Counted from the first letter of the stretch, positions 1 to 9,638 are shown. The stretch: DNA of 64,000 nucleotides from SKGA01 sp964428445 (GCA_964428445.1 CAYRYC010000001.1:1-64000), one strand, 5' to 3'. The notes: generated by a model not told the origin, from the letters alone. Numbers and translations are program-made.

Positions 1-316
1 TATCTTCATTTTTATCATATTGAACTCTCATGTAAAGAGTTCTATCATCAGCCCCTCTCCACTCAGTAACATGAGCATCGCTAATGCCATTACCACTATG
101 ATCAACATCTCGATAAAGAGTATCTACAAGCACATCTTTAACAGGCGTAGCAGGAACTAATTCTAAGTCATCGCAAATACAAGCATTTTTATCTGAGAAA
201 AAATAATTCCAACTTTGAATAAACGGAACAGCAAGAAGCCCTAGAAAAATAACAGAGCCAACAATAGATTGTGCTGTTTGTTTTCTAAAATAATTTTTTA
301 TGTTTTCTAATGCCAT
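1..316 (-). CDS. Membrane-anchored or secreted protein, 3' end outside window
   Basis: Only the first 105 codons are in the window; the gene continues past base 1. The start ATG at 316-314 lies one base after the TAA of the upstream gene, so the two are almost certainly co-transcribed. Residues about 15-36 form a hydrophobic segment after a basic start (MALENIKNYFRK), suggesting a signal anchor. Around residue 70 there is an EF-hand/dockerin-like calcium loop (DVDHSGNGISD). Similar acidic loops occur in the neighbour, so the two may be related surface proteins. Function unknown. Confidence 0.75.
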   Translation of the reverse strand, partial: MALENIKNYFRKQTAQSIVGSVIFLGLLAVPFIQSWNYFFSDKNACICDDLELVPATPVKDVLVDTLYRDVDHSGNGISDAHVTEWRGADDRTLYMRVQYDKNED

Positions 317-317
317 T

Positions 318-1145
318 TTAATCTAGCACCCCATTCAAAAAATGTAATTTTGTTTCTGTTTCTTGTAAAACTCCGTCTTGATTGTAAGTATTAACAGAAA
401 TAAGATCATAACTTACGAAACCATCATTATCTTGCCCATCCATACGAGTAATAGAACACATTTCAAGGCCGACTGAATTTACGTAAGAAATTTTTACGCT
501 ATTAGGTTTTCCATCACCATCATAATCTTTTGAACTTGTTTTAATAGCATATTCTTCCTCATTAGTATAATATGGTTCAGCTCCAAGAGCGACAAGAGTT
601 TTATCATCATCAACGTTTTTAGTTAAAGGAACAGCATCTCCTGAGGAATCATATTTTAATACTTGAAGTTTTTTGAAATTAAAATCATCAAAATCAGTAA
701 ACATTCGCGAAGGATATGATGTGTAAAAATAAGTATTATACAAATCTCTTTTATGATTTTCTGTTATTGCGACTGTTTTTTGACTGATTATTGTGGAAGG
801 ATTGAGACCGTCTTCTTTTCTTACAATTTCAGTTACTTTATTATTATCTAAATCATAAACATATTTTGTTTGTAAAGAATATTCAACATAGGAATAACCA
901 TAAGGTCTATCCGGCGCAATAACTTCTTGCAATTTGTAAGTAATTAGAGAATCAGTATAAGTATAGAACTCTAATTTATCAATGAATTTATCACTGTTTT
1001 GATCCTGCGAATTAACAAACACAGGAATAGGATCGTCTTGATAAACTTGGGCTTTTAATTCTGTAGCTAGACCTAAATACAAACTGGCCAAAACAAGCAA
1101 TGACAATGCTTTTGTAGCTACATTAGGCAAATATCTCCCCGTCAT
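318..1145 (-). CDS. Exported protein with EF-hand-like acidic loops
   Basis: 275 residues. The N-terminus has a basic start followed by a hydrophobic stretch (about residues 11-30) ending near an Ala-rich LKAQ site, as expected of a signal peptide. The mature part has acidic, glycine-containing loops resembling calcium-binding EF-hand or thrombospondin type 3 repeats: DQNSDKFID near residue 50, DYDGDGKPN near 208 and DGQDNDGF near 237. No catalytic motif is visible. It sits directly upstream of a similar gene, so a surface-associated pair is inferred. I do not recognise the family. Confidence 0.75.
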   Translation of the reverse strand: MTGRYLPNVATKALSLLVLASLYLGLATELKAQVYQDDPIPVFVNSQDQNSDKFIDKLEFYTYTDSLITYKLQEVIAPDRPYGYSYVEYSLQTKYVYDLDNNKVTEIVRKEDGLNPSTIISQKTVAITENHKRDLYNTYFYTSYPSRMFTDFDDFNFKKLQVLKYDSSGDAVPLTKNVDDDKTLVALGAEPYYTNEEEYAIKTSSKDYDGDGKPNSVKISYVNSVGLEMCSITRMDGQDNDGFVSYDLISVNTYNQDGVLQETETKLHFLNGVLD

Positions 1146-1241
1146 AAAAGATGAAAAAGCTTGTTACTATTTAAAGATTAACAAGATATAAATAAGGAAG
1201 AAATAGAAGTAAAAATAGAAAATAAAGACTAATTAGCCTTA

Positions 1242-1619
1242 TTAAACTAAAGTAGCGTTAACTGTAGCTCCTTGTCCAGGACGGCTAGTAATTTTAGCTT
1301 TACCTTTAGTAGTTTCAATAACAGAACCTTTAGTTAGAATATTTCGTCGAACATAGTGTCGATTTGCTGGATTATCAATAGTGTTCTTCATTTCAACAAC
1401 TTCGTGAGTTTTAGCTGTAGGATCGTAAAGATTAACTTTGTCAGTTCGAAGAGTTTTCTCTTTTGAGTTTCCACCGATAGTTCTTACTGATTTAGCCTTA
1501 GTTTTTCCAATAGATGTCAAAGAAGGTAATCGCCCTAATCGAGCTAGTCGCTTTACAAGTACTCTCTTGTAACGTCCACCTGTTGATTTTCTATTTGATC
1601 GTAATTGTAGTATTGCCAT
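1242..1619 (-). CDS. rps8e: Ribosomal protein S8e
   Basis: 125 residues, the usual archaeal S8e length. The N-terminus (RSNRKSTGGRYK) and the central RRNILTKGSVIET segment are characteristic of S8e, a small-subunit protein found in archaea and eukaryotes but not bacteria. It has its own intergenic spaces on both sides. The C-terminal SRPGQGATVNATLV matches the family end, so the gene is complete. Confidence 0.95.
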   Translation of the reverse strand: MAILQLRSNRKSTGGRYKRVLVKRLARLGRLPSLTSIGKTKAKSVRTIGGNSKEKTLRTDKVNLYDPTAKTHEVVEMKNTIDNPANRHYVRRNILTKGSVIETTKGKAKITSRPGQGATVNATLV

Positions 1620-1669
1620 AGTTTTGTTGAGAAACCGCTATTCGTTTATAAATATTCTCCTTATTAGCT

Positions 1670-2146
1670 CTATTGACTGAAATCATACTTTATAAGAGTA
1701 TCAACATGAGGATGATCAGCCTCTGTAACGTCATATTTCTCGATCATGTCTTGAGCTCTACACCAAGCGAAATCTTTGGTATCTTCCAAAGGCCTAAGTT
1801 CGCCAGAAATAAAATCACACAAGAATCCTAATAAAATAACTTGACGCGCAGATTTACCATCTTTATTTGGATAAATATGAGAAGAATATTCAACCATACG
1901 ATTAGCCTGAATAACAATACCAAGTTCTTCCATAATTTCTCTTTCTAAACATAAACGAGGATCTTCGCCAGGTTCCATTGTTCCGCCAGGGAATTCCCAA
2001 CGTAAACCGTTATGTTTATGTTCTGCTCTTTGAGCTATAAGATATTCTTCATTATGAGGAGAATCAGGAGAAAAATCATTATAGTGACTTTTCTTAATAA
2101 TTGCTAAAGTTACTAACAACGTTTCTTTTACAGGTAAATGAGTCAT
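1670..2146 (-). CDS. NUDIX hydrolase
   Basis: 158 residues. A complete Nudix box lies at residues 54-76: GGTMEPGED followed by REIMEELGI, giving the GX5EX7REUXEEXGU pattern with the metal-binding glutamates present. The family hydrolyses nucleoside diphosphates linked to another group. The box and overall length resemble MutT/ADP-ribose pyrophosphatase-type enzymes, but the substrate cannot be read from the sequence. It is followed by the rhomboid gene's 3' end 36 bases away on the same strand. Confidence 0.9.
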   Translation of the reverse strand: MTHLPVKETLLVTLAIIKKSHYNDFSPDSPHNEEYLIAQRAEHKHNGLRWEFPGGTMEPGEDPRLCLEREIMEELGIVIQANRMVEYSSHIYPNKDGKSARQVILLGFLCDFISGELRPLEDTKDFAWCRAQDMIEKYDVTEADHPHVDTLIKYDFSQ

Positions 2147-2182
2147 GACAACAAGAATTAAAAATAATATATAAACATATCC

Positions 2183-2953
2183 CTATAATCTACCGTATTT
2201 GAAGTAATTATCAAGATCGTCCTTTTGTAATTCTATTGTATCTTCATACTTACCAGATGCTTTCTTAGGAGTCATCTTAGAAGCTCCTCCTACAGTATAC
2301 ATTTTCATTCTGGCTTTTGGTCCTCCACCAAATTGCTGAGCAAACTTAAGCTTCTTATTCTTGAGATACCAACCGAAGAGTAAACCTACACTCAAACCAA
2401 CCAAGTGAGCCAGGTGAGCTATACCAAAACCACCACTAATAAAACCGACTAGATCAATAGCTGCAAAAATAATCCCTGCCGTTCTCATACTCATAGGAAT
2501 AATGAAGAAAAATAGAACTCTCAAATTAGGAAGAAGCATAATAACAAGTCCAAGAATTCCCATAATAGCTCCACTTGCACCCACAGCAGCCATTTGCGGA
2601 GCTCCTCTTACAAATGTGTTGAAGACTGCATATAATCCACCAGCGAGTAAACCTGAAACAAAGTAAGCAAGTAAAAATCTTTTCGATCCTATTCTTTTTT
2701 CAATAAGAGGACCAAATATAAGAAGAGCGTACATATTGAACAACAAGTGAGTTCCACCTGCGTGTAAAAACATAGATGTAATTAAAATCCAAGGTCGAAT
2801 GAAAATATCTCCAGAGACAAGCATAAGTGCGTTTGTGAAACCTTCACCAAAAATCATCTGCATGATGAACATGATTACATTCAATCCAATGAGAGTCATA
2901 GCTACATTCTTAATATTGAAAATAGCTTTTTTCTTACGTTTCACAACAACCAT
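2183..2953 (-). CDS. Rhomboid family intramembrane serine protease
   Basis: 256 residues with about six hydrophobic segments between residues 15 and 195. The catalytic serine is Ser127 in GASG, the catalytic histidine most likely His183 in the segment AHLAHLVG, and the supporting HLLFN (His69, Asn73) is also present. This set defines active rhomboids, which cleave transmembrane helices. The N-terminus is basic and cytoplasmic, and a soluble tail of about 55 residues follows the last membrane helix. Substrate unknown. A structured repeat (3058-3176) lies just upstream. Confidence 0.92.
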   Translation of the reverse strand: MVVVKRKKKAIFNIKNVAMTLIGLNVIMFIMQMIFGEGFTNALMLVSGDIFIRPWILITSMFLHAGGTHLLFNMYALLIFGPLIEKRIGSKRFLLAYFVSGLLAGGLYAVFNTFVRGAPQMAAVGASGAIMGILGLVIMLLPNLRVLFFFIIPMSMRTAGIIFAAIDLVGFISGGFGIAHLAHLVGLSVGLLFGWYLKNKKLKFAQQFGGGPKARMKMYTVGGASKMTPKKASGKYEDTIELQKDDLDNYFKYGRL

Positions 2954-3057
2954 TTAGTTATGGGAGAAAGGATAGTATTTAAAATTAGTGTAAGAAGCAC
3001 CGCCTTGTAGAAAAGTTTTTTATCACGACTAGTAGAGCTAGGAATTGTGATGAACAT

Positions 3058-3176
3058 AAAATTTCGCAGCGTCGTGAATGTAATGAACGATTCGAGAACG
3101 TTAGTGAACGAAAAGCTCGAATAATGAACAAAGTTTATACTACGCGGTGCGAAAGAGAGAAGAAAACAAATAATAA
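3058..3176. repeat. Hairpin-rich intergenic repeat, copy A
   Basis: This non-coding stretch begins AAAATTTCGCAGCG (3058-3071), contains AGCTCGAA, then a GCG-rich block and an AAATAAT tail. The same parts in the same order occur at 62349-62411 in a shorter form. It also carries repeated GAACG/GTGAAC words. It fills the gap between two same-strand genes. A 99-codon open frame spans part of it but overlaps both neighbours and looks spurious. Confidence 0.5.
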
Positions 3177-3193
3177 GAAGAAAAATAAGAAAA

Positions 3194-3829
3194 TTATCCT
3201 TTGTAGTTAAGGACTTTGTTGAAATCAAGCTTATTACCAATTATATTCTTCACACCCATAGGAGAAGTATGATCAACAACAACACTTAGGAAAGGCGTTT
3301 TATTATAATTTTTTTTAACAGAATTAAGAAACACTCCACACCAGTCATTTACAACAGCATATGCTTCTTTCTGATTAAAAGTAACACCTTTTTCTTCTCT
3401 CATTTTAGTAATCGCTTCTGGAGAAATACCAATAGTTGCAATTAATCCATAAGGATCAAAATTTGCAGTGTTTGTTAATTTGAATAACTCAACTGAAGAT
3501 TTGTAAGCATCTGCAACAAGAAAAGAAATATCAATATTCAAAGATCCAACTCCTTGTTCATCTTTTAAATTATTAGCTAAAGCATTCCAACCAGTATCAT
3601 TTCCATTCATAGATAAATAAAATAAATTAATACCTGGATCGCCACTATCCATTCTAGCTTGGAAATCATAATAGAATGAAGCGTAAGCCATGATTCCAGT
3701 TTCTCTGTGATTATATTCTTCGTATTTGTGAATCGCTGGAAATGTTCCTAAACTAATAAGGATTTGTTGAACTTTTTCTGGTAATCTAGTATCTTCAGAA
3801 GGTTCTCCTCCTGCGTTTGAACTTGCCAT
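3194..3829 (-). CDS. Hypothetical protein
   Basis: 212 residues starting at MASSNAGGEPSED. A longer in-frame reading upstream would run into the divergent aIF5B promoter, so the ATG at 3829 is preferred. The protein looks soluble and globular, without signal peptide or membrane segment. Features include a conserved-looking VVVDHTSPMG near the C-terminus and an NDWCGVFLNS segment. I do not recognise a family or an active site. It is divergent from aIF5B with about 88 bases between the starts. Confidence 0.75.
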   Translation of the reverse strand: MASSNAGGEPSEDTRLPEKVQQILISLGTFPAIHKYEEYNHRETGIMAYASFYYDFQARMDSGDPGINLFYLSMNGNDTGWNALANNLKDEQGVGSLNIDISFLVADAYKSSVELFKLTNTANFDPYGLIATIGISPEAITKMREEKGVTFNQKEAYAVVNDWCGVFLNSVKKNYNKTPFLSVVVDHTSPMGVKNIIGNKLDFNKVLNYKG

Positions 3830-3886
3830 TGTAAAAAGAGCAAAATGAAGCATACAATAAAAGCTTATCTGAAATACATCCAAATC

Positions 3887-3894
3887 CTTATAAA
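3887..3894 (+). promoter_or_regulatory. TATA box for aIF5B
   Basis: CTTATAAA ends 23 bases before the aIF5B ATG (3918). An archaeal TATA centre at about -26 places transcription initiation at or next to the start codon, so the mRNA is probably leaderless. No Shine-Dalgarno sequence lies before the ATG. Confidence 0.6.
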
Positions 3895-3917
3895 CACCTT
3901 TTCTCTCCAATCCCTTT

Positions 3918-5693
3918 ATGAGTAGCATTAGAAGTCCAATCGTTTCAGTATTAGGTCACGTCGACCACGGTAAATCATCGGTTCTAGATGCAATCAGAGA
4001 TACGAACATCCTAGCTACAGAAGCAGGAGCAATAACTCAAGCAATTGGAGCAAGTATTGTTCCAGCTGAAACCCTTAGAAAAAAAAGTGGAGAACTTCTA
4101 GACAAACTCGGAGTTAAACTCACAATTCCAGGATTATTATTCATTGACACACCTGGTCACGCAGCGTTTACATCGCTGAGAAAACGAGGAGGAGCCCTCG
4201 CAGACATCGCAGTTGTTGTAGTTGATATCAACGAAGGTTTCAAACCACAAACAATTGAAGCTATTGAAATTCTCAAAGCAGCAAAAACTCCTTTCATCAT
4301 CGCTGCTAACAAATTAGATCTTATTCCTCGATTTAGAGTTCCAGAAGATAAATCAAAACCTATTCTTGGTATGATTGAAGATCAAGAATCACAAGCAAAA
4401 TTAACCATAGACAAAAAAATGTATGAGCTTGTTGGTCAAGTTCATCAAAACTTTGGTCTTTCATCAGAAAGATTCGATCGGGTTGGAGATTTCACAAATC
4501 AAATCGCAATTATACCTATCAGTGCAAAAGCACACATAGGACTTTCAGAATTATTAATGGTATTAAGTGCACTTGCACAAAAATATTTAGAGAATAATCT
4601 TATGCTTGAGGAAGATGGTCCTGCAAAAGGAACAATCTTCGAAGTTAAAGAAGAACAAGGTATGGGAAAAACACTTGACGTTATTATTTACAACGGAACC
4701 CTCAAAACCGGAGACACAATTGTCATCGGAGGATTGAACGGAGCTATCGTCACACATGTACGAGCATTGTTCGAACCAGAACCCCATCATGAAATGAGAG
4801 ATCTAAAATCAAGTTTCAAACCTGTAAAAAGCGTAACTGCTGCAACAGGTGTAAAAATTAGCGGACCAGACATCGACGATGTTCTTAGTGGAATGCCAAT
4901 TATGAGCTGTGAAAAAAACGATGCAGCAATCAACGCAGCGAAAGAAACCGTACAAAAAGAAATAGATGAAGTTCAAGTAGAAACAGATACAGATGGAATC
5001 ATTATCAAAGCAGATAATATAGGAAGTCTAGAAGCACTAAGTGTTCTTCTAAAAGAAAAAGGTTTCAAAATTAGAAAAGCAAGTGTTGGCCCAATAAATA
5101 AAAAAGATGTAACTGAAGCAGAAAGTCATTACGACAAAGATCCTCTTCATTCAGTAATTCTAGGATTTAATATTCCTCAAGAAAAATCCTCAGACAAAGT
5201 TAAAATTATTATTTACGATGTTATATATCATATTATCGAAGACTATGAAGTATGGGCAGAAGAAGAAAAGAAAAGAATCGAAACAGAACAACTCAAAGAT
5301 TTAATGAAACCTGCAAAAGTAGAAATTCTTGCAAACTGTATTTTCAGACAAACAAATCCTTGTGTCATGGGTGTTGAAGTTCTTGGAGGAACTCTGGCAA
5401 CAGGAACTCCGTTAATGAAAGCAAACGGCGATAAACTTAACATAGTAAAAGAAATGCAATTAAAAAAAGAAAACGTTCACACTGCAGAAAAAGGAAAACA
5501 AGTAGCAATCTCTGTAAATGGAATCACAGGAGGACGACAAGTCAATGAAGGAGATATTCTTTATACAAATATCTCTCCACCAGTATTTAGAGAATGGAAA
5601 AAGAATGCTAAACTATTAACACCTGATGAAAAAGAAATTCTAAAAGAAATTGCAGAAATAAAACGAAAAGAAGATTCTCTATGGGGAATGTAG
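3918..5693 (+). CDS. infB: Translation initiation factor aIF5B
   Basis: 591 residues, standard for archaeal aIF5B, the GTPase that promotes ribosomal subunit joining. The GTPase domain is complete: P-loop GHVDHGKS at 13-20, DTPGH at 77-81 and NKLD at 131-134. Domain II, the domain III segment and the C-terminal domain IV follow in the normal order, ending KRKEDSLWGM. No intein is present, although archaeal infB genes sometimes carry one. The GH3-type gene starts 4 bases after the stop. Confidence 0.97.
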   Translation: MSSIRSPIVSVLGHVDHGKSSVLDAIRDTNILATEAGAITQAIGASIVPAETLRKKSGELLDKLGVKLTIPGLLFIDTPGHAAFTSLRKRGGALADIAVVVVDINEGFKPQTIEAIEILKAAKTPFIIAANKLDLIPRFRVPEDKSKPILGMIEDQESQAKLTIDKKMYELVGQVHQNFGLSSERFDRVGDFTNQIAIIPISAKAHIGLSELLMVLSALAQKYLENNLMLEEDGPAKGTIFEVKEEQGMGKTLDVIIYNGTLKTGDTIVIGGLNGAIVTHVRALFEPEPHHEMRDLKSSFKPVKSVTAATGVKISGPDIDDVLSGMPIMSCEKNDAAINAAKETVQKEIDEVQVETDTDGIIIKADNIGSLEALSVLLKEKGFKIRKASVGPINKKDVTEAESHYDKDPLHSVILGFNIPQEKSSDKVKIIIYDVIYHIIEDYEVWAEEEKKRIETEQLKDLMKPAKVEILANCIFRQTNPCVMGVEVLGGTLATGTPLMKANGDKLNIVKEMQLKKENVHTAEKGKQVAISVNGITGGRQVNEGDILYTNISPPVFREWKKNAKLLTPDEKEILKEIAEIKRKEDSLWGM

Positions 5694-5697
5694 GCAA

Positions 5698-7251
5698 ATG
5701 GTAAAATTATCTGCAATAAAAAACATTAAATTCCCAATCAAACTTTCTATCCTGTCAAAAGAATATAATCAATTGATCAATAAACCAATGATTTTGCAAA
5801 ATAAATTGCTTAAATCAATTATTAAAGAAAATAAAAATACTCTTTATGGGAAAAAATATAATTTCTCAAAAATTAAAACATTTAAAGATTATCAAGAACA
5901 AGTTCCTATAGTAAAATATAAAAAAATAAAAAAATACATCGAGAAAATCCACAAAGGAGAACAAAACATTCTTACAAAAGAAAAAGTTATATTTCTAGGA
6001 ACAACAAGTGGTTCTTCTGGAGCGCCTAAATTAATACCTGTAACTATAAAAAGAAAAAAAACATTTAGAAAAGAACTTTCTTTATGGGCTTATTTCTCCC
6101 TCAAACAACTTCCTCAACTATGGAAAGGAAAAACACTACATCTAATAGGAGGAGAACCTAGAACAATTTCTAGAAAATCAGTTCCTCATGGAAGTATAAA
6201 CAAATTTCTCTCAAGTTACACTCCGAAAGCGTTTAGAAATAAAGTCGTTATCAAACAATCAACATGGAACGTTCCTGATTATGAATCTCGATTACGAATG
6301 ATTGCTAAAGAAGCATTGAAAACTCAAAGTATCAACCACCTAGGATTTCCATATCCTATAGAAATGACATTTTTATTCAAATATATTCAAAAACATTGGA
6401 ATAGTTTATTACAAGAATTAACACTAGAAGGAAAAACTAGAACGGTAAAAAGACTTAGAAAAATAAATAATAAAAAACCAATAAATATTTGGCCTAAACT
6501 CGCAGCAATACACATGATTAAAACTGCAGACCAAGACATTTATTTGAAACAATTATTCCAAACCATTGGTAAAAAACTAATTATTAAAGATCTAGGTATT
6601 AATGCTACAGAAAGTCGATTAACATTCGATCTAAAAAGCGAAGGTATTGCAGGATTCTTAGCAGCCAATGTAACACTATTTGAATTCCAAGAAAAAACAA
6701 AAGATGGTTTTAAAGATCCTGTTCTTCTTGATAAGCTAAAGAAAGGAAAAACCTACAGAGTTATAATCACAACTGTTGATGGGCTTTATAGATATGACAT
6801 TGGAGATCTTATCAAAGTAATAAGATATGAGAAGAAACTACCAATAGTGCAATTTGCCGGCAGAGATAAACATCTTAATTGTTGCGGAGAAAACACACCG
6901 CACAACTTACTAATATTCGCAGCCAATAAAACATTCAGATCAAAAGCCATCAAAACATACACTGTTATGCCCAATAAAAATTATTACGAAGTATATGTAG
7001 AGTTTGAAAAGAATCCAAATGCAAGTCAAATAAAAGCAATGATTAAAGTATTTGACGAAACATTGCAGAATAATAATAAAGAATACAAATTACTAAGAAA
7101 AAAAGGCAAATTGAAGACTACTAAACTAAACATTCTTAAACAAGGAACTTTTGAAAAGATTTATACAAATAGAATTTGGAAAAAAGGAGAAACAAAAGCA
7201 ATTAGTGTAACAACAGACAAAGCTTTCAAGAAACTACTCGAAACAAAATGA
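5698..7251 (+). CDS. GH3-family adenylate-forming enzyme
   Basis: 517 residues. The ATP/AMP-binding motif GTTSGSSGAPKLIPVT is at 101-116, and the later YRYDIGDLIKV and FAGRDKHLNCCGENT segments match the GH3 superfamily. GH3 enzymes activate a carboxylic acid with ATP and usually join it to an amino acid or other amine; plant members conjugate auxin and jasmonate. The substrate here is unknown. The gene is lysine-rich and AT-rich even for this genome. It follows aIF5B by 4 bases and overlaps the PUA gene by an ATGA, so it lies inside an information-processing operon, an odd place for this enzyme. Confidence 0.85.
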   Translation: MVKLSAIKNIKFPIKLSILSKEYNQLINKPMILQNKLLKSIIKENKNTLYGKKYNFSKIKTFKDYQEQVPIVKYKKIKKYIEKIHKGEQNILTKEKVIFLGTTSGSSGAPKLIPVTIKRKKTFRKELSLWAYFSLKQLPQLWKGKTLHLIGGEPRTISRKSVPHGSINKFLSSYTPKAFRNKVVIKQSTWNVPDYESRLRMIAKEALKTQSINHLGFPYPIEMTFLFKYIQKHWNSLLQELTLEGKTRTVKRLRKINNKKPINIWPKLAAIHMIKTADQDIYLKQLFQTIGKKLIIKDLGINATESRLTFDLKSEGIAGFLAANVTLFEFQEKTKDGFKDPVLLDKLKKGKTYRVIITTVDGLYRYDIGDLIKVIRYEKKLPIVQFAGRDKHLNCCGENTPHNLLIFAANKTFRSKAIKTYTVMPNKNYYEVYVEFEKNPNASQIKAMIKVFDETLQNNNKEYKLLRKKGKLKTTKLNILKQGTFEKIYTNRIWKKGETKAISVTTDKAFKKLLETK

Positions 7252-7742
7252 AACCAGAAATCATAATCCTAAACTCTAAGGATAAAAAACTCCTTAGACA
7301 AGCTCTTGATAAACAGTTTGGAGTCTCAGAACTTCCAGACACAGTCTTCTTCTGCTTGAACAAAAAAGAAAAAGTCTATATGATTAACAAAGAAGTGTTT
7401 GATATAGATCACGATGCTTTCAGAGTTAATGCTTTTGGAAATTATTTCGGAACATACATGACAGATGGATTTAGATTATCCATGGAAGGATCTCAATTAA
7501 TAGGTTCTCTCGCTACAAAAAACGTTCTTGAACTAACAAAAGAAGAAAGAGACCTGTGGATTCAAGGCTTTGAGTTAGATAAAAAAGTTGAAACTAAAGA
7601 TGAATCTTCCTATGTTCTAATTAAATTCAAAGATGATTTCTATGCATGCGGTAAAGTCAAAGAAGAAAGTATTATTAATTATGTTTCTAAGGCTCGGAAG
7701 TTAAAGAAAGTATTCGATCCTGAAGCGGAAGACGAAGAATAA
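7248..7742 (+). CDS. PUA-domain RNA-binding protein
   Basis: 164 residues. The C-terminal half (about 70-150) has a PUA-domain pattern, with LSMEGSQLIG and the segment FYACGKVKEESIINYVSKARKL matching the RNA-binding PUA fold of the Nip7 and NOL1/NOP2-associated proteins. A small alpha/beta region precedes it. A role in rRNA or tRNA maturation is inferred from the domain. The start ATG overlaps the GH3 stop codon (ATGA), indicating translational coupling. Confidence 0.75.
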   Translation: MKPEIIILNSKDKKLLRQALDKQFGVSELPDTVFFCLNKKEKVYMINKEVFDIDHDAFRVNAFGNYFGTYMTDGFRLSMEGSQLIGSLATKNVLELTKEERDLWIQGFELDKKVETKDESSYVLIKFKDDFYACGKVKEESIINYVSKARKLKKVFDPEAEDEE

Positions 7743-7747
7743 AAAAA

Positions 7748-9562
7748 TTACTTCTTCTTGAGAGTTCTCTCATACTTTGAAAGCATTGATTTAAACTCTT
7801 TTGAGGAAGCTCTAAGCTCATCAAACGAACCGTTTGCAATTATCTTACCTTTCTTGAAAAGATATATCTGATCAAATAAAGGAAGCAAGTGTAGCCTGTG
7901 AATTGAAGAAACAATTGTTTTTTTCTTGAATGCCTTAAATATTCCAGTATAAATATTCATTTCGTTCTTTGAATCAACGCTACTTGTTGGTTCATCCATT
8001 AAAACAATCTCTTTATCTTCACTAGCTAACAATCCTCTTGCAAGTGCAAGTCGTTGTTTCTCTCCACCGGAAAGATTAACTCCTTTCTCTACAATTGAAG
8101 ATTGTAAACCTTGAGGTAATCGCTCAACAACTTTATCGAATTTAGCAAGTTTAAGATACTTATCAATTTTCTTTCTCTCTCTGTTAAGACCTAGAGTTAT
8201 GTTTTCTTCGATTGTTGTATTGAAAATCTCAGGATCTTGAGGGATTAAAGCTATGTTGCTACTTATTCTTGCGAAGCCACCTTTAATGTCTTCTCCATCA
8301 ATAACAATTTCGGAGTGTAAGGAAGGATGAAGTTCTCGAATAACTTTTAGAGCAGTTGTTTTACCGCTACCACTAGCACCTACGAACGCAACTCGTTTTC
8401 CTCTTCGCAGAGTAAATGAAACATCATCAAGGTGAAGTTTTTCCTTTTCATCTTCGTATTGAAATCTTAGATCATTAACTACGATCTTTTTCCATTTAGT
8501 TTCGAAAAGTTTGATTTGCTTTTTTGCTTTCCGTTCACGAAACAAAGTAGAAATTCCTTCTACGTTAGCAACTTGAGTTCGCCATTTAACAATGTCACCA
8601 TATCTATATGCAAAATGATAGAAGATTCCGCCAATAATACTTACATAGCCATAGAGTGCGGCCAAATCACCAATCATAATAGTGCTTCCCGACATGTAAT
8701 GAGAGTAAATATATATCCCTATAACTAACGCAATCATAACATGTACACAAATAGAGACATAGAACCATTTCCATTCATTTACAACTCGCGTTTGTTTAGC
8801 ATAAGAATAGGGTTTAAATATTTTTTTAGCAAGCGACTTCGACATAAGTTTTTCAACCCTCAAAATCACAATAGTAGTTATATTACTAATAGCATCATAA
8901 ACCTTCGCAGATATATCATTTCTCATTCTATTAAGACGATCATATCTTTTGACCAAAGTTCGATCCATTCGCAGAGCAATAGTTACAGCAATGAAAACCA
9001 TAAACAGAACAATTACTGCAGATGGAAAGTCAAATGTTAAAATTACAATAAAACTTACTAAGAATTTCATAAGTGCATGAACAACTTCATGGTTGTGTTC
9101 ACCGAAGGCATTAAGTCCTTCTGAAGCCTTATTTATTTTATCAATAGTATCTCCTGAATGATGATTTGTGTGCCAACTAGCAGGCAAAGACATCACTCCA
9201 TCTAATAAACTTCTTTTAAAATTAGCACTCACAATAAAAGTATTTGACCGTTGCATAACTCTTGCAGGACCATGAAAAGCCCAGGAAATTAATTCAATAA
9301 TTATGAAAAGAGAAGCTAAACCTAAAAGCATAGGCAAAGTTTCACTAGTCAATCCTCGTAATTGAATAATATTCAACATTTTTGCTAAAATCAAAGGATA
9401 CAATGCAAATAACCCTTGAGAAATAGCGGCCATAAAACTATACAAAACAATCTGCTTTTTATTGTTTGAAAATTCCCATAATTTTCGGTACATGAAAAAA
9501 ATAGGATTTCCTTTGTAAACTTTTTTTTGTCTATTCATTTCTTCTGTATTGGATTGGGACAT
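7748..9562 (-). CDS. ABC transporter, fused permease and ATPase
   Basis: 604 residues, a half-transporter that would work as a dimer. The membrane domain has about six hydrophobic segments between residues 40 and 330. The ATPase domain has Walker A GASGSGKT at 395-402, the signature LSGGE at 497-501 and Walker B with catalytic Glu in LMDEPTSSVD around 521-530. This is the MsbA/multidrug exporter layout; cargo cannot be deduced. It converges on the PUA gene with a 5-base gap. A 76-base non-coding spacer separates its start from the next gene upstream. Confidence 0.93.
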   Translation of the reverse strand: MSQSNTEEMNRQKKVYKGNPIFFMYRKLWEFSNNKKQIVLYSFMAAISQGLFALYPLILAKMLNIIQLRGLTSETLPMLLGLASLFIIIELISWAFHGPARVMQRSNTFIVSANFKRSLLDGVMSLPASWHTNHHSGDTIDKINKASEGLNAFGEHNHEVVHALMKFLVSFIVILTFDFPSAVIVLFMVFIAVTIALRMDRTLVKRYDRLNRMRNDISAKVYDAISNITTIVILRVEKLMSKSLAKKIFKPYSYAKQTRVVNEWKWFYVSICVHVMIALVIGIYIYSHYMSGSTIMIGDLAALYGYVSIIGGIFYHFAYRYGDIVKWRTQVANVEGISTLFRERKAKKQIKLFETKWKKIVVNDLRFQYEDEKEKLHLDDVSFTLRRGKRVAFVGASGSGKTTALKVIRELHPSLHSEIVIDGEDIKGGFARISSNIALIPQDPEIFNTTIEENITLGLNRERKKIDKYLKLAKFDKVVERLPQGLQSSIVEKGVNLSGGEKQRLALARGLLASEDKEIVLMDEPTSSVDSKNEMNIYTGIFKAFKKKTIVSSIHRLHLLPLFDQIYLFKKGKIIANGSFDELRASSKEFKSMLSKYERTLKKK

Positions 9563-9638
9563 TTTTCTTTATATTATTTGCGCTTTAACTGCACAATGAA
9601 GATTAATTAATCTAGAAAAATTAAAAAAGTGTCAATTT

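Noticed and set aside
2941..3240. 99-codon open frame with a hydrophobic C-terminus
   Set aside because: It overlaps both neighbouring genes on the same strand and lies over the intergenic repeat, with no ribosome site.
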